Of a stretch of DNA of 6,342 nucleotides, positions 1-5,795 are shown in pieces. This DNA comes from Anaerolineales bacterium (GTDB lineage Bacteria > Chloroflexota > Anaerolineae > Anaerolineales > DRMV01), in NCBI GenBank assembly GCA_027026295.1, contig JALVOR010000083.1, positions 1 to 6,342 on the forward strand. The letters run 5' to 3'. How positions within the stretch are numbered: the first letter of the stretch is position 1; each line of letters opens with the position of its first letter. Made by a program: the position numbers and the translations under genes. The notes beneath the pieces were generated by a model, which was not told the DNA's origin, did no database searches, and was given only the letters and a program-made list of their open reading frames with translations.

Positions 1-8
1 TTGTTGCC

Positions 9-61
9 GGAACTGTGTTAAATCGTGAGTGTTGTCCATACCCATAGATTGACACAGTTCC
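9..61. repeat. 13-bp imperfect inverted repeat upstream of the polysaccharide genes
   Basis: GGAACTGTGTTAA at 9-21 is mirrored by TTGACACAGTTCC at 49-61. The outer 10 bp match perfectly, and the next three pairs contain one G-T. The 27-base middle is not self-complementary. No T-run directly follows the right arm, so it is not a typical intrinsic terminator. The arms resemble the TGTGTAAA/TTTACACA-like tips of some IS256-type elements, so a trace of a mobile element is possible. I see no target-site duplication at the outer edges (1-8 versus 62-69) and no transposase. The rest of 1-103 holds no gene I can identify. Short open stretches at the left edge (for example 3-47) could be the tail of an upstream gene but are too short to assign. 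Confidence 0.5.
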
Positions 62-103
62 ACCTATTTTGTCAAAAGTCCAATTAAAAGACAGAGGTAA
101 CTC

Positions 104-1441
104 ATGATGTTAAATCGAACTTTGCGTTGGAATAAGCCTAAGGTGGTGGATTTGTTGTTTTTCATAATGTTTGTTTCTTTGCTTTTTCCTCGGAGATTGG
201 TGTTTTATCCTTTAGCATTTGGCGTACCCACTTTAGTATTGTCAATATTTGCATTCATGAAAAAAGTTGATATAAGAGCGGGGATATTGTTTTACTACAT
301 TGTAGGAATAATTAGTTTGTTGAATGCATTTAGAGAAGATTTTGCTTTGCTATCGTTTTTATTGGCTTTGGTGAGTTACACAAGCCTTTTATGGTTATTT
401 TCAAAAACCTATTTTTGCCAGATGGAGCAACATATCTACTACAAATGGTTTATAAGGTATGTTTGGGTCGAACTTGTCATTGGGATCATACAACTGATTC
501 TTGCTTTTTATGAGTCGTCTTTTAACTGGGATGTGGTGCGAGGTACATTTGGCCCCGGAGGGCAAAGAATTCTGGCTGTACTTACCATGGCTGGCGCTGT
601 ATTTTATTTGAGTAAGTATTTTGCGAATGGTAACAAAAAGTACGCATTAGGAGGGCTTGTTATGTTTCTGGGGAATTTGCTTACTTTCTCTTTCGCTGTA
701 ACGGCCATTGGCATCCTGTCGGCTTTGTTTGCCTATAGGCGAAAATTTGTCCGCTGGTATAAGGGTTATATTGGAATACATGTTGGAATAAGAGATCTGA
801 TAGTGGCTTTCTTCATCACCGCGTTCATTGTTGTTTTTTTTGGCACGCGCACCTTTTTTCGCTTACGGCATTATGTGGAGATGAGTCAAAGATTTGGCCT
901 TCCTCGGATGGTTCTTACAAAGGGGGTTTTTACGAGTTTGCCTACCGAAATTGAGACTCAACCTTTAATAGGAGTGGGGTTGGGGCAGTTTTCCAGTTGG
1001 GCTGCAGCAGTGTTGAACCCTGATTATCAGAAAGCCAAGATATTGGGGCGACATACTAAAAGCATCCTGGTTATGGCGAAGAACGAACTGGCCACCCGTT
1101 ATATATATGGGAAATTCTATGGGGAGAGACCATGGCTTTTGACAGATAGTATCTTTGGACATCCTTTATACTCTTGGCTCAGTGTTTATTCCGAGCTTGG
1201 TGTTATAGGGGTTGTTTTGGTCTTAAATGCATTTAGAAAACTAAGGAATGGGTTAAAGTTAAAGACCTTTCGGTTAGAGATGAAAGACATAACCTATGTT
1301 CAGTTTGGAGCATTTTGTCTAATCTTTGTTACAGGTTTATGGTTTTTAGATAATTTTGCCGAGTATCCTTGGGTCTCTGGGATATTGATTAGTGCGATAG
1401 TCGTTGCGTCAAGCAATGTTCGGCCTCAAAGTTGTAAGTAA
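104..1441 (+). CDS. O-antigen polymerase/ligase family membrane protein (Wzy-like)
   Basis: This is a 445-residue integral membrane protein with about 11 hydrophobic segments: roughly 16-30, 33-52, 59-74, 80-98, 117-137, 153-170, 178-208 (long), 229-245, 355-380, 398-415 and 422-438. A large hydrophilic loop lies at about 246-354. Two signatures of the O-antigen ligase/polymerase (Wzy_C) family are visible: PLIGVGLGQF at 287-296 within that loop, and SELGVIG around E364-G366 in the following helix. Family members join lipid-linked polysaccharide repeat units (Wzy) or transfer them to an acceptor (WaaL) on the outer face of the membrane. The neighbouring priming transferase and CpsF-type enzyme favour polymerase, but the two cannot be separated from sequence alone. 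AGAGGTAA (93-100) is the ribosome site; ATG codons at 104 and 107 are both usable. The gene is AT-rich (for example 20 G/C in the 60 bases 121-180), unlike the genes after 3834, which suggests horizontal acquisition. The next gene starts about 30 bases downstream, so the two are probably co-transcribed. Confidence 0.75.
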   Translation: MMLNRTLRWNKPKVVDLLFFIMFVSLLFPRRLVFYPLAFGVPTLVLSIFAFMKKVDIRAGILFYYIVGIISLLNAFREDFALLSFLLALVSYTSLLWLFSKTYFCQMEQHIYYKWFIRYVWVELVIGIIQLILAFYESSFNWDVVRGTFGPGGQRILAVLTMAGAVFYLSKYFANGNKKYALGGLVMFLGNLLTFSFAVTAIGILSALFAYRRKFVRWYKGYIGIHVGIRDLIVAFFITAFIVVFFGTRTFFRLRHYVEMSQRFGLPRMVLTKGVFTSLPTEIETQPLIGVGLGQFSSWAAAVLNPDYQKAKILGRHTKSILVMAKNELATRYIYGKFYGERPWLLTDSIFGHPLYSWLSVYSELGVIGVVLVLNAFRKLRNGLKLKTFRLEMKDITYVQFGAFCLIFVTGLWFLDNFAEYPWVSGILISAIVVASSNVRPQSCK

Positions 1442-1462
1442 AAAGCCATCCTTGTTTTTCAT

Positions 1463-1468
1463 GAGGAG
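1463..1468 (+). promoter_or_regulatory. Shine-Dalgarno GAGGAG that sets the CpsF-type gene start
   Basis: GAGGAG ends directly against the ATG at 1469, leaving no spacer, but lies 6 bases before the in-frame ATG at 1475. Normal ribosome spacing therefore favours 1475 as the start, removing two residues from the longest reading frame. Confidence 0.6.
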
Positions 1469-1474
1469 ATGAGA

Positions 1475-2242
1475 ATGCACTTCCCTTTTTATAAAGTGAT
1501 GGGTGTAAAAGTTCAACCTTTGATTATAGGTCATCTGAATGAGATAGTAGAGGATTCAATAAAGCAACGGAGAAAGGTAGTGATTGCAAATCATAATTTG
1601 CATAGTGTATATCTGTATTATCATGATGAGAAAATGAAGCGTTATTATGAAGAATATGCCCATTTTATTCACATTGACGGAATGCCTCTTGTGTGGTGGG
1701 GTAGATTACTTGGATATCCTCTAAAACGAGAGCATAGGGTAGGATATTTGGATTGGATGCCCTCGCTACTGAATTTATCTGTGGAGAGAGAGTGGCGAAT
1801 ATACCACTTAGGAGGAAAGCCTGGTGTAGCGCAACGAGGATATGCCATTTTAGAGGAATCTTACGGGAAACTCAATGTGCGGACACATCATGGATATTTT
1901 GATATGCACAATGAAGAAAATGAAAATGTTATAGCAGATATCAATGCCTTTAATCCTCATATTTTATTGGTTGGGATGGGCATGCCTCGACAGGAACACT
2001 GGATAGTAAATAATTATAAACGCCTCTCCACTAATGTGATTTTGCAAGCCGGAGGTTATATTGATTACATCGCTGGTGAGCAGGTTTATGTACCCCGTTG
2101 GATAGGGTATATAGGAATAGAATGGCTGTTTCGACTGATTACCCACCCCCGGCGATTATGGAGGCGTTATCTGGTAGAGCCTTGGAGCTTAGTAGGTGTT
2201 ATGTTACGGGATTTGCGAAAGAAGCTATCAAAGTTTTCTTAA
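1475..2242 (+). CDS. WecG/TagA/CpsF family glycosyltransferase (GT26)
   Basis: This 255-residue protein belongs to the family that transfers N-acetylmannosamine or related sugars from UDP-sugars to lipid-linked acceptors at the inner face of the membrane. Visible family motifs are the Asp-Gly pair D68-G69 (the position of the catalytic Asp proposed for TagA), GGKPGVA at 113-119, VGMGMPRQE at 166-174, the AGG..D..AG segment that follows, and EWLFRL at 216-221. The tail is Arg-rich (HPRRLWRRYL) and typical of the membrane-binding C-terminal appendage. Length is normal for the family. One oddity is that the Thr usually seen in the R-V-T-G segment after the DG motif is not evident (here REHRVGYLDW), so the exact sugar should not be guessed. 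The start at 1475 is chosen for its spacing from GAGGAG; 1469 is the alternative. Base content is AT-rich like the gene before it, and the gene is followed by the remains of a fucose-synthase gene. Confidence 0.92.
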   Translation: MHFPFYKVMGVKVQPLIIGHLNEIVEDSIKQRRKVVIANHNLHSVYLYYHDEKMKRYYEEYAHFIHIDGMPLVWWGRLLGYPLKREHRVGYLDWMPSLLNLSVEREWRIYHLGGKPGVAQRGYAILEESYGKLNVRTHHGYFDMHNEENENVIADINAFNPHILLVGMGMPRQEHWIVNNYKRLSTNVILQAGGYIDYIAGEQVYVPRWIGYIGIEWLFRLITHPRRLWRRYLVEPWSLVGVMLRDLRKKLSKFS

Positions 2243-2243
2243 A

Positions 2244-2441
2244 GAGCATTTACTCACTGATCTCCTGGAGCCGACCAACGAAGCCACGCCGTGGCCAATA
2301 TCGCGGGCATCAAGATGTGCTAGGCCTATCGCCGACAATACGGCTTCAACGCCATCAGCCTGATGCCCACGGATCTTTACGGACGGGGCGACAACTTGTG
2401 CCCTGCCCGCGTTGATTCTCAAGTTCCACGAGGCCAAGGTT
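2244..2441 (+). pseudogene. fcl: Decayed fragment of GDP-L-fucose synthase
   Basis: Translating across frames recovers a central piece of GDP-L-fucose synthase (WcaG/Fcl), which makes GDP-L-fucose from GDP-4-keto-6-deoxymannose. EHLLTDLLEPTNEA (2244-2285) is followed, after loss of one base, by AVANIAGIKMC (2288-2320). A TAG at 2321-2323 replaces the usual Gln codon. [20 protein letters not shown] continues in the same frame, with RGDN to 2395. Then [12 protein letters not shown] (2403-2438) appears in a third frame, with about seven residues (normally like DLENSHV) missing at the join. In the intact family the segment reads NE-x-Y-A-x-A-K: here the catalytic Tyr codon is destroyed by the lost base and the Lys codon reads Asn (AAT). 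Both ends of the gene are gone; only about 65 of some 310-320 codons remain. It fills most of the 229-base gap between the two flanking genes and suggests the polysaccharide once contained fucose or that a donor gene was lost. Confidence 0.88.
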
Positions 2442-2457
2442 AGAAAGGTTTTAGGAA

Positions 2458-2466
2458 AGAGAGGGG
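2458..2466 (+). promoter_or_regulatory. Shine-Dalgarno AGAGAGGGG that sets the WbaP-like start
   Basis: This purine-rich site lies 5 bases before ATG 2472. It supports starting the sugar transferase there, rather than at TTG 2412, which lies inside the fucose-synthase remnant in the same frame. Confidence 0.65.
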
Positions 2467-2471
2467 TTCGG

Positions 2472-3833
2472 ATGCATAGACGTTCTCGGTGGATCACGAT
2501 AGGCTTGTTACTGCTATTGGATATGCTGGTATTCAGCCTGTTGTTTGTCCTGGCGGCGGGGGTACGCAATGGGCTGGCGCATTGGATCGGCTTTGGAGTG
2601 CAGTGGAAGACTGCTTTCCTGGTGTTGCGCGTTGTTTTGGTATTGATGGTGGGGGTGTTTGCTTTCCTTGGCTTGTACCCAGGGTATGGATTGACGGGGG
2701 TGAAAGAGTTGGAACGGGTCTCCAAGGCTGTGCTCTTGTTGCTGTTGATGACGGCCAGTGTGTTTTACCTCAACAAGCCCTTTCAGTGCTTTCCGCGCTC
2801 GGTTTTGGTGCTTGCGTTGGCTATGGCGTGGTGGGGAATGCCTGTTGCCCGGTCGCTATTCCGTAATGTGTTCTCCCGCTTTGCCTGGTACGGTGTGCCT
2901 GTTGTGATTTTCGGCCCTCTGCCTTGGGCCCGCGAAGTAGGTAAAGCCATTGCAGATAGCCGCCGTCTGGGCTGGTGCGTCATGCGCTATGTGCCATTGG
3001 AAGACTTGGAAGGAACGATAGTCCACAATCCTTCCAAGGGGCGGGTGGCCGTGCTGGCCTTGCCTCGCACCGTGGATCCTGGGCCTTATGCTCGCGTGTT
3101 GGCGCAGCATTTTCGGCAGGTCATCGTCATCCAGGATTTCTCTTATTTCGGCTCCCTGTGGGTTGAGGCGCGGGATGTGGTCGGGCATCTGGGGCTGGAA
3201 TTCCAGTATCACTTGCTGCGATCCTGGAGCCTGATCCTTAAACGCGGCATGGATTTGATTGGGGCTTTAGGATTATTGGCATTGCTGGGGCCGTTTATGC
3301 TTTTCATCGCGTTGTGGATTAAATTGGATTCCCCCGGGCCGGTGTTCTTTCGTCAAAAACGTTTAGGCAGGGACTTTCATGAGTTTGACGTTCTGAAGTT
3401 CCGCACCATGGTGGTGAATGCAGAAAAGCGTTTGCAGGAAATTCTGGCGCAGGATCCTGTAGCGCGGGAGGCGTACGAAAAGTTCCACAAACTGGAAAAT
3501 GACCCGCGGATCACGCGTTCCGGTCGTTGGCTGCGCAAGTTTAGTCTGGATGAGTTGCCCCAATTGATTAATGTGCTTCGTGGTGAAATGAGCCTTGTTG
3601 GCCCTCGCGCTTACATGCCCTCGGAACTGGAAGATATGGGTTCCTATGCCGAGATCATCCTGCGTGTTCGCCCCGGCATGACCGGCTGGTGGCAGGTTCA
3701 AGGTCGACATCGCACCACCTTTCAGCGTCGCCTGGAGATGGATGAGTACTACATCAGCAACTGGTCATTGTGGATGGACTTCTTTATCTTTTTGAAGACG
3801 GTATGGGTTGTGATGAGTGGGCAAGGGGGATAA
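2472..3833 (+). CDS. Undecaprenyl-phosphate sugar-1-phosphate transferase (WbaP-type)
   Basis: This 453-residue polyprenyl-phosphate glycosylphosphotransferase would move a sugar-1-phosphate from a nucleotide sugar onto undecaprenyl phosphate, the first membrane step of repeat-unit synthesis. Four N-terminal hydrophobic segments lie at about 8-31, 48-69, 86-100 and 109-126. A nucleotide-binding-like fold starts at VVIFG (144-148). The catalytic domain starts at KRGMDLIG (257 on) with the re-entrant hydrophobic helix (about 263-287), and has KFRTM (F310-M313), NDPRIT (N343 on), SLDELPQ with the Asp-Glu catalytic pair at D360-E361, and SLVGPRAY (V376-Y381). The insert between FRTM and NDPRIT (about 30 residues, rich in charge) matches the WbaP/galactose-type subgroup rather than short PglC. 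GPRA replaces the common GPRP. The start is at ATG 2472, after AGAGAGGGG; a longer frame from TTG 2412 would add 20 residues that are really fucose-synthase debris. The sugar used cannot be read from sequence. It closes the polysaccharide gene group. Confidence 0.92.
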   Translation: MHRRSRWITIGLLLLLDMLVFSLLFVLAAGVRNGLAHWIGFGVQWKTAFLVLRVVLVLMVGVFAFLGLYPGYGLTGVKELERVSKAVLLLLLMTASVFYLNKPFQCFPRSVLVLALAMAWWGMPVARSLFRNVFSRFAWYGVPVVIFGPLPWAREVGKAIADSRRLGWCVMRYVPLEDLEGTIVHNPSKGRVAVLALPRTVDPGPYARVLAQHFRQVIVIQDFSYFGSLWVEARDVVGHLGLEFQYHLLRSWSLILKRGMDLIGALGLLALLGPFMLFIALWIKLDSPGPVFFRQKRLGRDFHEFDVLKFRTMVVNAEKRLQEILAQDPVAREAYEKFHKLENDPRITRSGRWLRKFSLDELPQLINVLRGEMSLVGPRAYMPSELEDMGSYAEIILRVRPGMTGWWQVQGRHRTTFQRRLEMDEYYISNWSLWMDFFIFLKTVWVVMSGQGG

Positions 3834-3860
3834 TTTTTCATTCCTGTTCTTTTTCCCCGA

Positions 3861-3869
3861 TGGTATACT
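3861..3869 (+). promoter_or_regulatory. Extended -10 promoter for leaderless hemW
   Basis: TGGTATACT is an extended -10 element (TG, one base, then TATACT, five of six bases matching TATAAT). The hexamer ends at 3869, so transcription would be expected to start about 7 bases later, at or next to the hemW GTG at 3876. No Shine-Dalgarno site is present before that GTG, and only a poor -35 (TTCCTG, 3841-3846) is seen, as allowed for extended -10 promoters. The simplest reading is a leaderless mRNA. It also separates hemW from the polysaccharide genes, whose last stop is 42 bases upstream of the GTG. Confidence 0.6.
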
Positions 3870-3875
3870 TCCCCC

Positions 3876-4790
3876 GTGCACAGCCTCTACATCCATGTCC
3901 CCTTTTGCCGCCGCAGGTGCAGCTATTGCGACTTCAACACCTACGCCGGGCAGGAACACCTGCAGGCGGCCTACGTGGCTGCCCTGGTGCGGGAAATCGG
4001 CCTGCTGGCTGTCGCGGCGGGGGAAGCCCTGCCTGTGCACACGGTCTATTTTGGCGGCGGCACGCCTTCACTGCTTTCCCCGCGGCAAATCGCGCAGGTG
4101 CTGGAAGCCGTCGCCCGCCACTTTGCCCTGACAGCCGACGCCGAAATTTCCCTCGAAGCCAACCCTGGCACCCTTGCCCCGGCCTACCTCAAGGCGCTGC
4201 GGCAGGCAGGCGTCAACCGCCTCAGCCTCGGCGTGCAGTCGGCGCACCCCGCCGATTTGCACCTCCTGGAGCGTGACCACGACTTCCTCACCGTCATTCG
4301 CACCGTGGCCTGGGCGCGGCAGGCCGGTTTCGACAACCTGAACCTGGATTTGATGCTCGGCCTGCCCCAGCAGCCCCTGGAACGCTGGCAGCGCACGGTG
4401 GAACTCGCCCTCGACCTTGCGCCGGAGCATTTTTCCCTCTACGCCCTCACCCTGGAACACGGCACGCCCCTGGCCCACTGGGTTGACCGCGGCCTGGTGC
4501 CCGCCCCCGACCCCGACCTGGCCGCCGAAATGTACCTCTGGGCTGATGAGCGCCTGCGGCAGGCCGGTTTCCGGCAGTACGAAATTTCCAACTGGGCGCG
4601 CCCTGGCATGGTCTGTCGCCATAACCTGCAATACTGGCGCAATCAGCCCTATTTGGGCCTCGGCGCGGGCGCCCACGGCTATGCGGGCGGCTTCCGCACC
4701 GTCAATGCCCTCACCCCCGGCGCTTACATCCGCCGCCTGGAAGATGCCGCCCCCTGGAAGCCGTCTATGGCGAGCCCATCGCCCGCTTGA
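3876..4790 (+). CDS. hemW: HemW radical-SAM heme chaperone, C-terminus frameshifted
   Basis: HemW is a cytoplasmic radical-SAM protein that binds heme and delivers it to respiratory enzymes; it is often labelled coproporphyrinogen III oxidase-like. The 304-residue frame has the 4Fe-4S cysteines C11-x3-C15-x2-C18 and lacks the fourth Cys two residues later that marks true HemN. It also has GGGTPS (60-65), the HNLQYW motif (249-254, associated with heme binding in HemW) and LGLGAGAHGY (260-269). Homology stops near residue 293 (YIRRLEDAA). The final residues, PWKPSMASPSPA, are out of frame, and the true family end follows in another frame at 4754-4891. HemW proteins are usually about 375-400 residues, so about 40-60 residues of the C-terminal domain are missing as well. 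The starting GTG is the first possible start after the upstream in-frame stop and fits the family N-terminus. Either the gene is damaged in the organism or the assembly has lost bases. Strongly GC-rich (44 of 60 in 4201-4260), unlike the genes before 2242. Confidence 0.9.
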   Translation: MHSLYIHVPFCRRRCSYCDFNTYAGQEHLQAAYVAALVREIGLLAVAAGEALPVHTVYFGGGTPSLLSPRQIAQVLEAVARHFALTADAEISLEANPGTLAPAYLKALRQAGVNRLSLGVQSAHPADLHLLERDHDFLTVIRTVAWARQAGFDNLNLDLMLGLPQQPLERWQRTVELALDLAPEHFSLYALTLEHGTPLAHWVDRGLVPAPDPDLAAEMYLWADERLRQAGFRQYEISNWARPGMVCRHNLQYWRNQPYLGLGAGAHGYAGGFRTVNALTPGAYIRRLEDAAPWKPSMASPSPA

Positions 4791-4891
4791 TTGACGCCGG
4801 GCTGCTTGCCTGGTCGCCCGACGGCGACCGCCTGCGCCTGACTTCCCGCGGACGCCTGTTGGGCAACTGGGTGTTCCGCGAATTCGTATGA
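4754..4891 (+). pseudogene. hemW: Out-of-frame C-terminal end of hemW
   Basis: In the frame beginning CTG 4754, 45 codons read through to TGA 4889-4891 with the usual HemW ending: LEAVYGEPIARLIDAGLL, then a short variable stretch, then RLTSRGRLLGNWVF and REFV. This is the winged-helix-like tail (GLL...RLT.+GRLL.N.VF..F) of the family. It has no start codon or ribosome site of its own and overlaps the end of the main hemW frame by 37 bases. It is read here as the detached tail of the same gene, separated by a deletion whose length is not a multiple of three. The 8-bp sequence CCTGGAAG occurs at 4736-4743 and again at 4753-4760, exactly at the join, so slippage or recombination at short repeats is a possible cause. 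Confidence 0.85.
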
Positions 4892-4940
4892 TAGCCCCGA
4901 CCAGCCCACCATTATTTCACCATTTTAGAGGTGACACATC

Positions 4941-5144
4941 ATGGATGCCTTCAACCATTTTCTCGACAAGGTTTCCGAATTTTTTGCCCAGCGCAAGGGA
5001 TTGCTGGTGATGCTCGGTATCGCGCTGATTTTGCTGAATTTCGTTTTCCAATTCATCCCCGGCTGGGTGGGACGCACCAACCTGTTCTTGCATTTGGGCT
5101 TGTTGATTGCCTTTCTCGGTGTTTTGCTGGCCTGGGCGCTCTGA
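4941..5144 (+). CDS. Small two-helix membrane protein, unknown function
   Basis: This 67-residue protein has an amphipathic, charged N-terminus (about 1-19, ending AQRKG) and two hydrophobic segments at about 20-39 and 48-67. The connector FIPGWVGRTN has one Arg and two small/bend residues. The C-terminus ends in the second helix. AGAGGTGA at 4927-4934 gives a good ribosome site, the clearest in the GC-rich half, and supports translation. I do not recognise a named family, though it looks like small conserved membrane proteins of Anaerolineae-type genomes (from memory, not a search). It starts 49 bases after the broken hemW end. Its stop codon lies within the first unit of an octamer tandem repeat. 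No function is proposed. Confidence 0.75.
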   Translation: MDAFNHFLDKVSEFFAQRKGLLVMLGIALILLNFVFQFIPGWVGRTNLFLHLGLLIAFLGVLLAWAL

Positions 5145-5180
5145 CTGCCTGACTATCTGACTACCCGACTATTTGACTAC
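5141..5180 (+). repeat. 8-bp tandem repeat, five units (consensus YTGACTAY)
   Basis: Five adjacent octamers fill most of the gap before rluE: CTGACTGC, CTGACTAT, CTGACTAC, CCGACTAT and TTGACTAC. The core GACT is constant and the variation sits at the first two and last two bases. The first unit covers the stop codon of the preceding small gene. The 14 bases from the repeat to the rluE ATG are C-rich and have no Shine-Dalgarno site. It resembles the short tandemly repeated repetitive sequences known from other bacteria such as filamentous cyanobacteria; function unknown. Confidence 0.8.
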
Positions 5181-5194
5181 CCCACGACGCCCCC

Positions 5195-5761
5195 ATGCTG
5201 CTCTTGTTCAACAAGCCCTACGGTGTGCTTTCGGCCTTTACCGACCGTGAAGGGCGCCCCACCTTAGCCGAGTACATCCCCGTGCCGGGCGTCTATGCTG
5301 CCGGGCGGCTGGATTTGCGTTCCGAGGGCTTGCTGCTGCTCACCGACGAGGGCGGCCTTGCCCATCGGTTGACCCACCCCCAACACAAACTGCCCAAGAC
5401 CTACTGGGTGCAGGTGGAAGGCGTGCCTGACGAGGCGCAACTGCAGGCGCTGCGGGAAGGCGTGGTGGTCAAGGGACGCCGCACCCTGCCTGCCGAGGTC
5501 AGCGTCATCCCTGCTCCGGGGCTGCCGCCGTGCCCCAAGCCGGTAACGCCCCACGGCCCCACCACGTGGCTGCAAATCGTGCTGCGGGAAGGCAAAAAGC
5601 GCCAGATTCGCCACATGACCGCCGCGGTGGGGCTGCCCACCCTGCGCCTCTTCCGCTGGGTGATTGGCCCCCTCACCGTGGCCGGTTTGCGCCCGGGGCA
5701 GTGGCGCTATGCTACTTCGCGCGAAGTGCGTGCCTTGAGGCGTGCCTTGAAAATGAGGTAA
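5195..5761 (+). CDS. rluE: 23S rRNA pseudouridine synthase, RluE type
   Basis: This 188-residue enzyme converts a uridine in 23S rRNA to pseudouridine (U2457 in E. coli numbering for RluE). It has FNKPYGVLSAFTD at 5-17, YIPVPGVYAAGRLD at 27-40 with the catalytic Asp at D40, SEGLLLLT directly after it, and KTYWVQVEGVP. The C-terminal motif is EGKKRQIRHMTAAVGLPTLRL, equivalent to EGRNRQVRRMTA in E. coli RluE. There is no N-terminal S4 RNA-binding domain, which separates it from RsuA, RluB and RluF; length is close to that of RluE. The start at ATG 5195 matches the family N-terminus, but no ribosome site precedes it; the gap before it is taken up by octamer repeats. It ends with adjacent stops TAA and TGA (5759-5764). 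It is more likely its own unit, or read through from the small gene upstream, than linked in function to its neighbours. Confidence 0.92.
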   Translation: MLLLFNKPYGVLSAFTDREGRPTLAEYIPVPGVYAAGRLDLRSEGLLLLTDEGGLAHRLTHPQHKLPKTYWVQVEGVPDEAQLQALREGVVVKGRRTLPAEVSVIPAPGLPPCPKPVTPHGPTTWLQIVLREGKKRQIRHMTAAVGLPTLRLFRWVIGPLTVAGLRPGQWRYATSREVRALRRALKMR

Positions 5762-5770
5762 TGACAGAAA

Positions 5771-5790
5771 ATTGCGAGTTGCGAATTGCG
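5771..5790 (+). repeat. 7-bp tandem repeat (ATTGCGA), nearly three units
   Basis: The units read ATTGCGA, GTTGCGA and ATTGCG, directly after the rluE stops. The sequence is unlike the C-rich surroundings. It is short, so chance is not excluded, but a second heptamer array follows within six bases. Confidence 0.6.
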
Positions 5791-5795
5791 CCGCC

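Noticed and set aside
49..54. TTGACA as a -35 box for the polysaccharide genes
   Set aside because: No acceptable -10 hexamer is found 15-19 bases downstream, and the hexamer is part of the inverted repeat.
2098..2415. 105-residue + strand reading frame across the CpsF end and the gap
   Set aside because: It starts inside the glycosyltransferase in another frame; its second half is simply the fcl relic read out of frame.
2412..2471. TTG start giving a 473-residue sugar transferase
   Set aside because: The added 20 residues (LILKFHEAK and onward) match the fucose-synthase relic, and ATG 2472 has a good ribosome site.
3834..3875. Intrinsic terminator after the sugar-transferase gene
   Set aside because: There are T-runs but no stable hairpin before them.
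3770..4276. 168-residue + strand reading frame rich in Pro, Arg and Ala
   Set aside because: It overlaps the end of the sugar transferase and the start of hemW in another frame; its composition is that of a GC-rich shadow.
4068..4676. 202-residue - strand reading frame
   Set aside because: It lies opposite the conserved radical-SAM region of hemW, a common shadow in GC-rich DNA, with no recognisable domain.
3876..4790. Annotation as true oxygen-independent coproporphyrinogen III oxidase (HemN)
   Set aside because: The fourth Cys of the HemN C-x3-C-x2-C-x-C motif is absent (D19-F20 follow C18), the protein starts right at the SAM domain, and HNLQYW is a HemW mark.
4931..5152. 73-residue + strand frame overlapping the small membrane protein
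   Set aside because: The 4941 frame has better spacing from AGAGGTGA and a coherent two-helix membrane pattern; the 4931 frame does not.
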